Assembly (NCBI RefSeq): GCF_014695775.1
Contig: NZ_JACJOX010000063.1
Span: 62,001-126,000, forward strand
From: Leptolyngbya sp. FACHB-60
GTDB lineage: Bacteria > Cyanobacteriota > Cyanobacteriia > Phormidesmidales > Phormidesmidaceae
Direction of reading: 5' to 3'
DNA: 64,000 nucleotides
Shown: positions 1-8,998 of the stretch, piece after piece
How the letters are laid out: every line of letters starts with the position of its first letter
Numbering within the stretch: position 1 is the first letter of the stretch
Position numbers and translations under genes: made by a program
The notes under the pieces: model-generated
The model's database searches: none
What the model was told of the DNA's origin: nothing
Seen by the model: only the letters and a program-made list of their open reading frames with translations

Positions 1-1466
1 TCATAGATTTGGGTCAGCATTTTGGGGTAGAAGCCAAAGCCAATGATCGGCACCAGCAGGCAGGCGATAATAAACACTTCGCGAGGCTCGGCATCGGCCA
101 GCACCTCGTGCTCGATCAGCTCTTTGTTCTCAGGGCCGTAGAAAATCTCCCGCAGCATCGACAGCAGGTAGATCGGGGTGAGAATGACACCGATCGCCAT
201 AAAGATGACCGTGATCAGCCTAAAGGTAAAGCTGTAGGCATCGCTGGTGGCAAAGCCCACAAACACCATCAGTTCGGCCACAAAGCCGCTCATACCCGGC
301 AGCGCCAGTGAGGCCAGCGAGCACGTGGTGAACATGGCGAAGATCTTGGGCATCTTTTTACCTACGCCGCCCATTTCATCCAGGATGAGGGTGTGGGTGC
401 GATCGTAGGTTGCCCCCACTAAGAAGAACAGGCTAGCCCCAATCAGCCCGTGGGAGATCATTTGCAGCACCGCACCGCTCAGCCCTAGGTTGGTAAACGA
501 GGCAATGCCAATCAGCACAAAGCCCATGTGCGAGATCGACGAGTAGGCGATCTTGCGCTTCAAGTTGCGCTGGGCAAAGGAGGTCAGCGCCGCGTAGACG
601 ATGTTGATACAGCCCAAAATTACCAGAATCGGTGCGAAATAGGTGTGGGCGTCGGGCAGCATACCCAGATTCATGCGAATCAGCGCGTAACCGCCCATCT
701 TCAGCAGAATGCCCGCCAGCAGCATGTGTACCGGGGCCGTGGCTTCGCCGTGGGCATCGGGCAGCCAGGTGTGCAGCGGAATGATCGGCAGCTTGACCGC
801 ATAGGCAATCAAAAATGCCCCATAGAGCAAGAGCTGCATCCGTAAGGGATAGACTTTCTCGGCTAGGGCGGTCATGTCGAAGGTGATGGTATCGCCGTAG
901 AAGGCCATGGCCAGCGCCGCCACCAAAATGAACAGCGACCCACCAGCGGTGTAGAGAATAAACTTGGTCGCGGCGTAAAGCCGCTTTTTGCCGCCCCAGA
1001 TCGACAGCAGCAGGTATACCGGAATCAGCTCTAGCTCCCAGAAGAGAAAGAACAGCAGCATATCTTGCACGGCAAACACGCCGATCTGACCGCTATACAT
1101 GGCCAGCAGCAGAAAGTAAAAGAACTTAGGCTTGAGTGTCACCGGCCAAGCCGCTAGGGCCGCCAGAGTGGTGATGAACCCGGTCAGCAGCACCAGAGGC
1201 ATCGACAGACCGTCTACCCCTACAGACCACTTCAGGTCGAGCTGGGGCACCCAGGTGTAGCTTTCTACTAGCTGTAGACCGGGCTGACTAAAGTCGTAGT
1301 TGAGGTAGAAGGCGGCCACAATCAACACAAAGTCAATCAGGCCCACCGACAGGGCATACCAGCGCACCGTCTTACCGTTGTCGTCGGGCAAAAACGGTAT
1401 CGCTATACAGGCCACCAGTGGCAGCAGGGTAACGGTGGTCAACCAGGGAAAAGTCGCGAGGTCCAT
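1..1466 (-). CDS. ndhD: NAD(P)H-quinone oxidoreductase subunit 4 (NdhD), partial
   Basis: Membrane subunit of the cyanobacterial NDH-1 complex, one of the antiporter-like proton-pumping subunits in the thylakoid or plasma membrane. I translated it from the ATG at 1466 (MDLATFPWLTT...). The reading frame stays open for 488 codons to the left edge, so the C-terminus is missing. Family motifs seen include LELIPVYLLLSIWGG, KLPIIPLHTWLPDAHGEA and the lysine/histidine-bearing helices typical of Proton_antipo_M. It lies downstream of ndhF on the same strand with a 148-base gap holding an AT-rich dyad. The ndhF-ndhD pairing is usual for the respiratory/cyclic NDH-1 genes. Which ndhD paralogue it is cannot be settled here, although a neighbour of ndhF of the F1 type suggests ndhD1. 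Confidence 0.95.
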   Translation of the reverse strand, partial: MDLATFPWLTTVTLLPLVACIAIPFLPDDNGKTVRWYALSVGLIDFVLIVAAFYLNYDFSQPGLQLVESYTWVPQLDLKWSVGVDGLSMPLVLLTGFITTLAALAAWPVTLKPKFFYFLLLAMYSGQIGVFAVQDMLLFFLFWELELIPVYLLLSIWGGKKRLYAATKFILYTAGGSLFILVAALAMAFYGDTITFDMTALAEKVYPLRMQLLLYGAFLIAYAVKLPIIPLHTWLPDAHGEATAPVHMLLAGILLKMGGYALIRMNLGMLPDAHTYFAPILVILGCINIVYAALTSFAQRNLKRKIAYSSISHMGFVLIGIASFTNLGLSGAVLQMISHGLIGASLFFLVGATYDRTHTLILDEMGGVGKKMPKIFAMFTTCSLASLALPGMSGFVAELMVFVGFATSDAYSFTFRLITVIFMAIGVILTPIYLLSMLREIFYGPENKELIEHEVLADAEPREVFIIACLLVPIIGFGFYPKMLTQIY

Positions 1467-1556
1467 ATCGTCGTTTCTCGTCGCGTTCTGCTAAAGGGGC
1501 GGAATATTAAAGGAATTAGGGAGGTGGGGAGTGGGGAAAGTTTTGAGTTCTTAGTT

Positions 1557-1594
1557 TTGAGTTTTGAATTAAAAACTGAAAATTCAAAACTCAA
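1557..1594. repeat. AT-rich dyad between ndhF and ndhD
   Basis: TTGAGTTTTGAATT at 1557-1570 is answered by AATTCAAAACTCAA at 1581-1594, a 14-bp perfect inverted repeat with a 10-base loop. A related dyad with the same words in another order lies at 4442-4491. It may attenuate or process the ndhF-ndhD transcript, or be a member of a dispersed intergenic repeat family. Confidence 0.7.
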
Positions 1595-1614
1595 CACTTC
1601 CCCTGCGCCCGCGC

Positions 1615-3696
1615 TTAAGTTACGCCCGACAGCAGCACTAGCCCTAGCACCGCGCCAAACACGATCAGTGCGTAGAACTGAGCTCGCCCATTCTCTAGGT
1701 ACTTCAACCCTTCGCCCGTTACCAGGGTAACGAGGCCAGCCAGGTTGACGAGGCCATCCACAATGCGGATATCGACTTCGAGCACCTGCTTGGCGAGCTT
1801 GCGGCTGCCTTGAACGAAGACAACCTCATAGATGTCGTCGATGTACCACTTGTTGAGGGAGAGGTTGTAGAGGAAGGGGATTTTAGCGGCGATCGCCCTC
1901 GGATCAACAGCCTTGGTGCGATACATCAGCACGGAGATGATGATGCCGACAGTGGCGATCGCAACGGAACTTCCGGCCATCAGCGCAAACTCATTCCAGT
2001 CGAAGGCCTCTGCCGTCTCCACCGCCTCCATCACTTCTCCGGGGGGATGGATGAACGCCTCGAAGTAGTTGGCAAAGGGAGTACCGACCAGACCCACCAA
2101 GACTGAGGGCACAGCCAGCGCCACCAGCGGAAAGACCATCGACAGCGGCGACTCGTGGGGTTCGTGGGCATGGTGCCCATGCTCGTCGTGCTCGTCGTGA
2201 GCCGCATCTAGGGTCAGCTCTTGGGGGTTCATTGCGCCCGGCCCGAGAGACATGCCCATCTTCTGGAACTGCGCCCGCTTGAGGTCGCGGCGAATGCCTT
2301 CGTCGTTACCCCGAAAGCTGCCTTCAAAGGTGGAGAAGTACATACGGAACATGTAGAAGGCGGTGATGCCCGCCGTCAGCCAGCCCACCGCCCAAAGGGC
2401 AGGGTTGACCGCAAAGGTCGCCCCGAGGATTTCATCCTTAGACCAGAAGCCCGCGAAGGGGGGAATGCCGGAGATGGCCAGCGTGCCAATTAGGAAGGTA
2501 ATGGCCGTGACGGGCATGTACTTGCGCAGACCACCCATCAGGCGCATATCCTGCGCTAGCACTGGGTCGTGGCCCACCACCGCTTCCATACCGTGGATGA
2601 CGGAGCCGGAGCCCAGAAACAGCATGGCCTTGAAGTAGGCGTGGGTCATCAGGTGAAACAGACCGGCGCTGTAGGCTCCCACTCCCATGGCCATGACCAT
2701 ATAGCCCAGCTGCGACATGGTCGAAAAGGCCAGCCCTTTCTTGATGTCGTTTTGGGTAATGGCGATCGTGGCCCCCATGAAAGCGGTAAACGCCCCGGTG
2801 TAGGCAATCACCGTCATCACCGTGGGGATATGCTCGAACACGGGATACATGCGGGCTACCAGGAACACCCCGGCCGCCACCATGGTCGCCGCGTGAATCA
2901 GCGCTGAGATGGGGGTGGGGCCTTCCATGGCGTCGGGCAGCCACACATGGAGGGGGAACTGGGCCGACTTGGCCACTGGGCCGAGGAAGACCAGAATGGC
3001 AAAAATGGCGGCGACGCTGGCGGGCAGACTGCCCACATTCACCATATCGGTGAGGCGTTCGCCCATGATTTCAAAGTCGAAGCTGCCGGTGGCCCAAAAC
3101 AGGCCCAAAATGCCCAGCAGCAGGCCAAAGTCGCCGACTCGGTTGGTGACGAAGGCCTTTTGACAGGCATCGGCAGCGGGCTTGCGATCGTACCAAAAGC
3201 CAATCAGCAGGTACGAGCACATGCCCACCAGCTCCCAAAAGACATATACCTGGAGCAAGTTGGGGCTAATCACCAGACCCAGCATCGAGGAGCTAAACAG
3301 GCTCAGGTAGGCGTAGAACCGCACGTAGCCCGCGTCGTGGGCCATGTAGCCATCGGTGTAGATCATCACCAGGAAGGCGACGGTGGTGACGACCACCAGC
3401 ATCAGCGCCACCAGGTGATCGATGGTGTAGCCCATCTCGATGCGGAAGTCGCCCGCTGAGGCCCACTCAAACATCGACTGGTAGGGAGCGTGGCCTTGCC
3501 ACTGACTCCAAAAAATTGCAAAGGAAAGCACCATCGCCGCCCCAATCAGGGAAACGATGAAGATTGCCACCGGCCGCCGCAGCTTGCTGGTGGCCTCGCC
3601 GTAGGAAATTAGCCCGGTGCCAACTACGGCAGCCCCGATGAGCGGCAGCACCGGTATCAGCCAGGCGTATTGATAAAGCGTGTCTACAGAATCCAT
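1615..3696 (-). CDS. ndhF: NAD(P)H-quinone oxidoreductase subunit 5 (NdhF)
   Basis: Large antiporter-like membrane subunit of NDH-1, 693 residues, full length for the family. The N-terminus (MDSVDTLYQYAWLIPVLPL) and the conserved core are clear: WELVGMCSYLLIGFWY near residue 155, then KSAQFPLHVWLPDAMEGPTP and ISALIHAATMVAAGVFL near 245-275. The long C-terminal amphipathic segment includes a histidine-rich cytoplasmic stretch (HDEHDEHGHHAHEPHE) near residue 500. It works in respiratory and cyclic electron flow with proton pumping. It is probably co-transcribed with ndhD downstream. The ATG at 3696 is the conserved start. Confidence 0.97.
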   Translation of the reverse strand: MDSVDTLYQYAWLIPVLPLIGAAVVGTGLISYGEATSKLRRPVAIFIVSLIGAAMVLSFAIFWSQWQGHAPYQSMFEWASAGDFRIEMGYTIDHLVALMLVVVTTVAFLVMIYTDGYMAHDAGYVRFYAYLSLFSSSMLGLVISPNLLQVYVFWELVGMCSYLLIGFWYDRKPAADACQKAFVTNRVGDFGLLLGILGLFWATGSFDFEIMGERLTDMVNVGSLPASVAAIFAILVFLGPVAKSAQFPLHVWLPDAMEGPTPISALIHAATMVAAGVFLVARMYPVFEHIPTVMTVIAYTGAFTAFMGATIAITQNDIKKGLAFSTMSQLGYMVMAMGVGAYSAGLFHLMTHAYFKAMLFLGSGSVIHGMEAVVGHDPVLAQDMRLMGGLRKYMPVTAITFLIGTLAISGIPPFAGFWSKDEILGATFAVNPALWAVGWLTAGITAFYMFRMYFSTFEGSFRGNDEGIRRDLKRAQFQKMGMSLGPGAMNPQELTLDAAHDEHDEHGHHAHEPHESPLSMVFPLVALAVPSVLVGLVGTPFANYFEAFIHPPGEVMEAVETAEAFDWNEFALMAGSSVAIATVGIIISVLMYRTKAVDPRAIAAKIPFLYNLSLNKWYIDDIYEVVFVQGSRKLAKQVLEVDIRIVDGLVNLAGLVTLVTGEGLKYLENGRAQFYALIVFGAVLGLVLLSGVT

Positions 3697-4084
3697 CTTG
3701 ACTGCCTACTCCAAGAGCTTGCGTGAGTTGGCAAAAAACCGCTTACATTCTGACATACCCTTCCCCAAGGAAAAGTCGGTTTCGCAGCAAAGTTGGGGAA
3801 TCTGGAACGCGATCGCCACCAGATTAGCCGTCTTTAGAGTCGGTTTGAGCCATACTCAAAAGCTGCTAAACCCTTACTCCAGAACCATTTTGTCGATCCG
3901 AGCTGCCTTGGGATAGGTTTCTTAAGAAAGATATCTAATTCTGTGAGCAATTGCTGGCCGAGAGCGAAATCTCAGCCTTAAGCCATAATCAGAGCAACCG
4001 CTGTTCTCTATCAATAGTCGAATGGCTGGCCAGCTGACGATTCACTTGGCTCGGTCGCTGAAGAAATAGATTTTTTGGGATGCC
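3697..4084. other. Intergenic region upstream of ndhF
   Basis: About 390 bases without a convincing gene. It should carry the minus-strand ndhF promoter and the plus-strand promoter of the small membrane protein at 4085. I see no strong palindrome or clear consensus promoter in it. Confidence 0.5.
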
Positions 4085-4408
4085 ATGAAGCTCTGGCTAG
4101 TCTGCTTTTTCATCTTATTTTTTGGAGCCGAAGCAGTTCAGTGGTTTAACCAACTGCCCTGGGTGAGCAGCGTTGAGCTATCGCTGCCGCTGACGGTAGT
4201 TGGAGGCATCGGGCTAGCGATCGCATCCAACTACCGCAACTGGCCCACCTTCGGCACGCCCCCTGCCCAGCCCGAAGCTCCCCCCTTGCCGAACCCGACG
4301 CTGCCCCTGCCCAGCCCAAAGATTGCAACTCCTGTGCAGGCGGAGAAGGTCAGCTGTAAGGCGGATACGATTTCCTTTGAGATCAAGAAACCCCAGATGA
4401 AGGGGTAA
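4085..4408 (+). CDS. Small two-helix membrane protein, unknown function
   Basis: 107 residues. Two hydrophobic helices (about residues 2-18 and 31-50, the second SLPLTVVGGIGLAIASN) are followed by a proline-rich tail (PPAQPEAPPLPNPTLPLPSP) and a short charged end. The pattern is a small inner-membrane or thylakoid protein with a cytoplasmic Pro-rich tail. It is convergent with the TIGR04376 gene at 4544; I recall similar small proteins near that family in other cyanobacteria, but could not check. No enzymatic motif is visible. Confidence 0.75.
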   Translation: MKLWLVCFFILFFGAEAVQWFNQLPWVSSVELSLPLTVVGGIGLAIASNYRNWPTFGTPPAQPEAPPLPNPTLPLPSPKIATPVQAEKVSCKADTISFEIKKPQMKG

Positions 4409-4441
4409 GGAAGACGGAGCGGAAGTGTTAAGGGCTTAATT

Positions 4442-4491
4442 TTGAATTTTGAGTTCTCAACTCCACAGCGCATTCAAAACTCAAAATTCAA
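4442..4491. repeat. AT-rich dyad, possible terminator
   Basis: TTGAATTTTGAGTT (4442-4455) and AACTCAAAATTCAA (4478-4491) form a 14-bp inverted repeat between two convergent genes, in a place where a bidirectional terminator is expected. It shares its words with the dyad at 1557-1594. Confidence 0.65.
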
Positions 4492-4543
4492 TACTTAAAA
4501 CTTTTCTTCCCTACCTCCCCCATCTCCCCACTCCCCATCTCAC

Positions 4544-5122
4544 TTACCTGCCCATATTCCGCTTCAGCTCCTCCAGCTCCTGTTCGGTCTCCCAGCGCTG
4601 AAACGATTCCTCTACTGGATCCATTGTATTGCGGCCAAAGTTTTCAAAGGGGATCTTGGCCCAGCCTGTGTCCCAGCTGGTGGTGGTGCGCTGAGCGGTT
4701 CGTTGAGCTTGGTTTTCGGCGATTTTGGCTTTGAGTTCGCGGCGGCGATCGTGAATCTCTTTTTGCAGGTTGCGGGTTTGCTCAATCTGCTCTTTAACGC
4801 CTTTCATTTGCCCCCAGTATTGGTTGCCCTGACGCAGCAGGGCCGCCTCACGTTCCTGGGCGGCTTTAACCAGGTCAAGGCGGTTAGCGGCTTGGGCGTT
4901 TTGAATGCGGCTATGCCAGCGCTGAATGTCTTGAGCTGTGGCGAGAATGCTGTCTTCGAGCTGCTTTTCGCGGCGCTTGAGATCGCCCAGCAGGTGAATG
5001 GCATCTTGCTCTTGGCCCCGCAGCTGGTCTTCTAGACCCCATAGCTCTAAGTGGGGATTGGCCTTGAGAAATTCGTCGAGTCGGATTTCAAGAAATTTGC
5101 TCAGGTCTTCAAAGAGGCCCAT
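4544..5122 (-). CDS. TIGR04376 family protein (cyanobacterial coiled-coil protein)
   Basis: 192 residues starting MGLFEDLSKFLEIRLDEF. I chose the ATG at 5122 because AGGAG lies about 8 bases upstream; an in-frame TTG at 5140 has no such support. The protein is almost all helical, with a long charged coiled coil (DLKRREKQLEDSILATAQDI through QTRNLQKEIHDRRRELKAK). It matches a family found only in cyanobacteria and of unknown function. The C-terminus carries acidic and aromatic residues (MDPVEESFQRWETEQELEEL). Likely cytoplasmic. Confidence 0.85.
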   Translation of the reverse strand: MGLFEDLSKFLEIRLDEFLKANPHLELWGLEDQLRGQEQDAIHLLGDLKRREKQLEDSILATAQDIQRWHSRIQNAQAANRLDLVKAAQEREAALLRQGNQYWGQMKGVKEQIEQTRNLQKEIHDRRRELKAKIAENQAQRTAQRTTTSWDTGWAKIPFENFGRNTMDPVEESFQRWETEQELEELKRNMGR

Positions 5123-5597
5123 AAGATACTCCTGCCGCAACGCTTGCTCTTCAGAATAACGGGTTGTAGCAACTGTCGGGTAAGCACTACCCGCCTACAG
5201 GCTTGGCATGAGGCTCCTGGCTAAGGGCGGCGTGCCTTTGGGGGTTAAGCAGTGCAGAGGGCACTGTACCCCGCTTTGGGCGAGCCGGTGAATAGTGCGA
5301 TCGCTCGCTGCGGAACGAAGCGCGCCCCAGACGAGCGAGACTGTTTATCTCGGCTTTACAGATTTCTTGAAGCTTGGCGTACAAACTTGGCAACTGAGCA
5401 AAAGATGGGGGCTTTCGCCGGGCAATCTAGCTGTAGGTGAGACACACGTACAACCCCTGTCGTTGTCTCAGGTTTAAGGTTTTCTCTGCTATTAACGCGA
5501 TCGCACAGCCAGATCATCGCCCCAGATCTGCGATCGCAAGCGGCTAGAGCATGCCTACGGGCTTACGCATCTACCTATCAGTGAGCATCTACTCGCT
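5123..5597. other. Intergenic region with small hairpin
   Basis: About 475 bases with no supported gene. A small dyad CGGGTA-AGCAC-TACCCG lies at 5177-5193, just upstream of the TIGR04376 gene. The short open frames here have no ribosome site and no recognisable protein. Confidence 0.5.
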
Positions 5598-5900
5598 ATG
5601 AACAAAATTGATTTTTCACATCGGCTGCCCATCAAAACTATCGATGCCGACATCGACTCCTTCTACGGTTTCAGCACTGCGGGCGGCCCTATGCTTAGCC
5701 GCACCGTTACAACTCCTGAAAGCATTGACGCAAACAGTGCAGCCATGGGGGCCAAGCAACAGCGCGAAACCGAGATCGCTGCTCTGGTCAAAGCTGCCGC
5801 TGATACTGCTCGCCATACCAAGGTTGACTTGTGTGATGCCGTCATGGCTATGCAGGAGTCGTTGCAGGGGAAGATTAACCCCAACCGCGACCAGACCTAG
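5598..5900 (+). CDS. Hypothetical protein
   Basis: 100 residues (MNKIDFSHRLPIKTIDADID...), mostly polar with a helical middle (AKQQRETEIAALVKAAADTA). No known domain is recognised and no clear Shine-Dalgarno precedes it. An open frame of nearly equal length exists on the other strand, but the plus-strand product has the more protein-like composition. Treat as uncertain. Confidence 0.4.
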   Translation: MNKIDFSHRLPIKTIDADIDSFYGFSTAGGPMLSRTVTTPESIDANSAAMGAKQQRETEIAALVKAAADTARHTKVDLCDAVMAMQESLQGKINPNRDQT

Positions 5901-5956
5901 GTTGTAGGTACCCAAAAAAGTGAGCTGCGCTAGGTTTATCTACGCCTAGACCGGTA

Positions 5957-6985
5957 CTAGAAGCGCTGACCAATGAAGATCGATCGCACTTCACCGTTAC
6001 GGCGAATCACCACTCCTTCGTTAGAGACCGACACCAGGCTCCAGCCGCTGCTGCCAATGCGCTCACCAATATAGACCCGCTGGGAGACGCCGCTGATTTC
6101 AAACAGAGCGGCCGAGCGATCGCCCAGCTCTAAAATGCCCACCAGGCCGTGAATCGGGTTCGCTGCCACCGGAGCCTGGGAAGGCGCAGCGGAGGCTGCC
6201 GGAGCTACCGGAGCTGGCGCGCCTACCCGGGGCTGAGGCACCAGTACTGTCGTACCAGGTGCGCCTGGCGTGGGCTGCTGAGCCGTCTGGTAGGGAATGT
6301 AAACCCGCTCGATGACGTTGACCGGCCCAGAGCCCAGGCTGCCTACGGTGCCACCGGCCCCTAAGGGCGGCAGCATGGGCGGTGCAGGTACTGCAACTCC
6401 GCCAGGAGCCTGACCGGCAACGGTAGAGGTACCCACTTCGCCCCGCTCGACCTTGCCCGAGATCACTTCTAGCGATCGCTGCAAATAGGCCAAAAATTCT
6501 TCGTCAGACTGCTGTGCTGCCGTTTCGGTAGACAACCGGCCTAGGGAAAAGCGATTGCCCGGCTGGCTAAACCACAGCAGCCCCCCAACCCCCATCAGCG
6601 ATAGCGCCGTGATGGTCAGCAGCATGCGGTCAAACAGCTTGCCAAACCGGGTTTTGGTCGGGGCTGGCGGAGGGGCAGCGATCGCCTCTTCGGCGTTGAA
6701 GAAGCCAAGATCGGTGCTCAGGGGGGCCAGGGGCGCGTCTGCCGCTGGAGGATCCACAGGTTCGGCGGTAGTTTCAACAAACGGGGCGATCGCTGTAGAC
6801 GCTGGCTCTGGTGCCGCCTCTACCGCTGCCAAGGCGTCTTCATCGCCGTCTAAAATTTTGTCAACATCGTCAAACAGCTCGGTGATCAGGCTGTCGGCGT
6901 AGGTAGTCACCAGGGTATCTGGATCGACTGGGGTCGGCTCCTCGGGCGGCAATGTGGCGGTGCTGCGAGATTCTTCCTGGCTCAT
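5957..6985 (-). CDS. Membrane protein with GspC/PilP-like C-terminal domain
   Basis: 342 residues. The acidic N-terminal cytoplasmic part (about 1-115) is followed by one transmembrane helix (MLLTITALSLMGVGGLLWF, about 120-139), then a long Pro/Ala/Gly-rich linker. A compact C-terminal domain of about 60 residues (LVGILELGDRSAALFEISG ... GVVIRRNGEVRSIFIGQRF) resembles the PilP/GspC homology region of type II secretion and type IV pilus systems. Architecture suggests a single-pass protein with its C-domain in the periplasm. A role in envelope assembly is inference only. Confidence 0.75.
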   Translation of the reverse strand: MSQEESRSTATLPPEEPTPVDPDTLVTTYADSLITELFDDVDKILDGDEDALAAVEAAPEPASTAIAPFVETTAEPVDPPAADAPLAPLSTDLGFFNAEEAIAAPPPAPTKTRFGKLFDRMLLTITALSLMGVGGLLWFSQPGNRFSLGRLSTETAAQQSDEEFLAYLQRSLEVISGKVERGEVGTSTVAGQAPGGVAVPAPPMLPPLGAGGTVGSLGSGPVNVIERVYIPYQTAQQPTPGAPGTTVLVPQPRVGAPAPVAPAASAAPSQAPVAANPIHGLVGILELGDRSAALFEISGVSQRVYIGERIGSSGWSLVSVSNEGVVIRRNGEVRSIFIGQRF

Positions 6986-7367
6986 AGGTCGATTTATCCT
7001 GGCGGTGGCAAAGGGAGAAACGGGCTGCCTGATGGGTTATATGGGAAGCTCAAACAGGCGTAGCTCAAGGGCTAAAAGACGCGTTAGCTGACACTCCCCC
7101 AGCGGTCTGATGAAGTTTACCCTAACTTGCCAAATCTTTCATCCACTCGGTGAGAATCTGTGAAATGTCTTGAGGAGAAGCGTCGGGTGGTAGGAGATGA
7201 GGGAGATGGGGAGGTGAGGTAATAGGGGTACAGGGTGGGCACTGCCCACCATCACGCTGTGGTTATAAAAGGGGTTTGTCGGCTACTTACCCAATGCAGG
7301 GATTTTGGGGCTAGTGCCGGGGCGGAGTGGAATAGCAGGCATTGCTTACCACTGTGCTCTAGCTACT
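6986..7367. other. Intergenic region with G-rich stretch and hairpin
   Basis: About 380 bases between two minus-strand genes. It holds a purine-rich run (7190-7235) and a perfect 7-bp dyad GGTGGGC-ACT-GCCCACC at 7234-7250. No supported gene was found. Confidence 0.5.
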
Positions 7368-7976
7368 CTAAAACGGCTTCGCTGTGTGATTTTCTACATC
7401 AAACTCGTGGCGATCGCTAAAATTTGTTGCCCCGTAGAGGTTAAACGACACCGTGGGCTCATCACCAAGGGGTTCTACACTGTGAATAGCGTTGGCGGTG
7501 AGGGCCACGATATCGCCGGGGTTGAGAATTACCTCGTCAACTAGCTCCAGCTGGTCGGGATAGTTGGGTTCGGGGGCACGTCGCCAGAGGCGGTTGCGCT
7601 CTTGACCGCCCACCAGCGCCACAATGCCCCAGGCTCCATGGTTGTGAATGCTTGAGGTGTGTCCCGGCAGCCAAGCCACCATCTGCACCGTAATCGGGAA
7701 CTGGTGCTCGCGGTAGAGAAAATTCACGCTCCAGCCGGTGTTGGGGTCGGGGGTGTTGAACTCCATTTGCAGCCAGTAAGAGCTGACCAATAACTTGCGC
7801 ACCAGCGGGGTAATGGCCTCTAACCGACTGATGTCGTCGTGGAAGATGTCGAGAATATCTTCTAGCTCGGTGAGAAACCGATAGAGGCGATAGTAACGCC
7901 CTGGCTCTATAGTTTCGGGGTTGCCGAAGGAGCTATAGCTGCCGTCGTCGGTGACCAGCCAGTTGTGGTTGGCCAT
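7368..7976 (-). CDS. Cupin-fold protein, cysteine dioxygenase-like
   Basis: 202 residues. Cupin motif 1 is visible as SSIHNHGAWGIVALVGGQERN (about residues 107-127), with two histidines and a glutamate as metal ligands. Motif 2 is LNPGDIVALTANAIHSVEP (about 151-169) with the third histidine. The arrangement fits the predicted metal-dependent cysteine dioxygenase-like cupins of cyanobacteria. The substrate is not known. It starts 2 bases after the stop of the exported NTF2-like gene, so the two are probably one operon. Confidence 0.8.
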   Translation of the reverse strand: MANHNWLVTDDGSYSSFGNPETIEPGRYYRLYRFLTELEDILDIFHDDISRLEAITPLVRKLLVSSYWLQMEFNTPDPNTGWSVNFLYREHQFPITVQMVAWLPGHTSSIHNHGAWGIVALVGGQERNRLWRRAPEPNYPDQLELVDEVILNPGDIVALTANAIHSVEPLGDEPTVSFNLYGATNFSDRHEFDVENHTAKPF

Positions 7977-7978
7977 CG

Positions 7979-8803
7979 CTACTCAACCCGGAGGCGGCGC
8001 GTTTCAACGACCATGCCGTCTTCGCGAATGACCACCGTTGATGCCCAACGACTGTCGGGCTCGGCGGCGGCGGTGCCGACTTTGTAAAGCCCGCCAGAGC
8101 TAAGAATGTCAAAGACAACTGGGCGCGGCGCAAAAAAGTCTTCGGCAGTCACGCCTTCTTCAACGGCAACGCCCATCAGCGATCGCCCTTCTAGCGGCTC
8201 AACCACAATCGTGTCAAAGCTGTAGGATTGGCCTGGGGTGAGGGTAGTGGGCAGCTGCACTTGCAGGGTAGGCGGGTTGTCGCCCGACACCAGGCGGCTA
8301 GTCTCACTCAGGGTTTCTTGGTAGGCAATCTGCCCGTTTTCTAGGCGCTGGCGCGAGGTGGTATCGGCGGTCAGGGTGAGGGTGCGATCGGGGCGCGTTT
8401 GGGTGCCGGTGGCGGTGGTGCGGGTTTCGAGGGTATAGCTACCGGGGCCAGCGGCCTGCCAGCTCAGCAACTCAATGTCGTAGGTGAGATCGGGATACTG
8501 CTGCCAGAGGGTTTCGAGGGTTTGGCGCAGCTGGGCATAGTCAAAGCCGGTGTCGCTGTCAAAGCCCTCGCTGTAGAAGGCCATCACGGCATCGAGGTTG
8601 CGATCGCTCGCTGCTGTCTCAAGCTCGGTCAACAGTTGCTGCACCTCAGCGGGGGTCGTCTGGGCCAAGACTGGTGCGTTCCTTGGGGTGTTCGCCTGGG
8701 TGACAGGTGCGTACGCCCCCGTGCCCACCACAACGGCCGCCATTGACACGATTCCTAGACTCCACCGCCGCACTGCCGAGTTAGCCACGCTGAACCGCCT
8801 CAT
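7979..8803 (-). CDS. Exported NTF2-like protein
   Basis: 274 residues. A signal-peptide-like N-terminus (basic residues, then SLGIVSMAAVVVGTGAYA, then VTQA-N) is followed by a SnoaL/NTF2-like alpha-beta domain (TTPAEVQQLLTELETAASDR ... AFYSEGFDSDTGFDYAQL). The remainder is beta-rich, ending VVIREDGMVVETRRLRVE. Likely periplasmic, function unknown. It is translationally close to the cupin gene 2 bases downstream. Confidence 0.8.
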   Translation of the reverse strand: MRRFSVANSAVRRWSLGIVSMAAVVVGTGAYAPVTQANTPRNAPVLAQTTPAEVQQLLTELETAASDRNLDAVMAFYSEGFDSDTGFDYAQLRQTLETLWQQYPDLTYDIELLSWQAAGPGSYTLETRTTATGTQTRPDRTLTLTADTTSRQRLENGQIAYQETLSETSRLVSGDNPPTLQVQLPTTLTPGQSYSFDTIVVEPLEGRSLMGVAVEEGVTAEDFFAPRPVVFDILSSGGLYKVGTAAAEPDSRWASTVVIREDGMVVETRRLRVE

Positions 8804-8998
8804 TAACCAAAAATACTCCGTCTACCTTATATCAGTTTCTTTACAACCGGCTACGGTAGCCCAACCGTCCTCCTGCGTACCAGCCTGTCTTACCTAAAAT
8901 TGGATCCACTTTTGATCAAAGAATAGAAAACCTAGGGCATAGATTCTGGGCAAGAGTTGGTATAGTCTAAAGGCGTTTTTAGCGTCGAGGGTGTTCCC

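Noticed and set aside
2947..3459. 170-codon plus-strand frame inside ndhF
   Set aside because: His/Gln/Gly-rich shadow of a highly conserved gene on the other strand.
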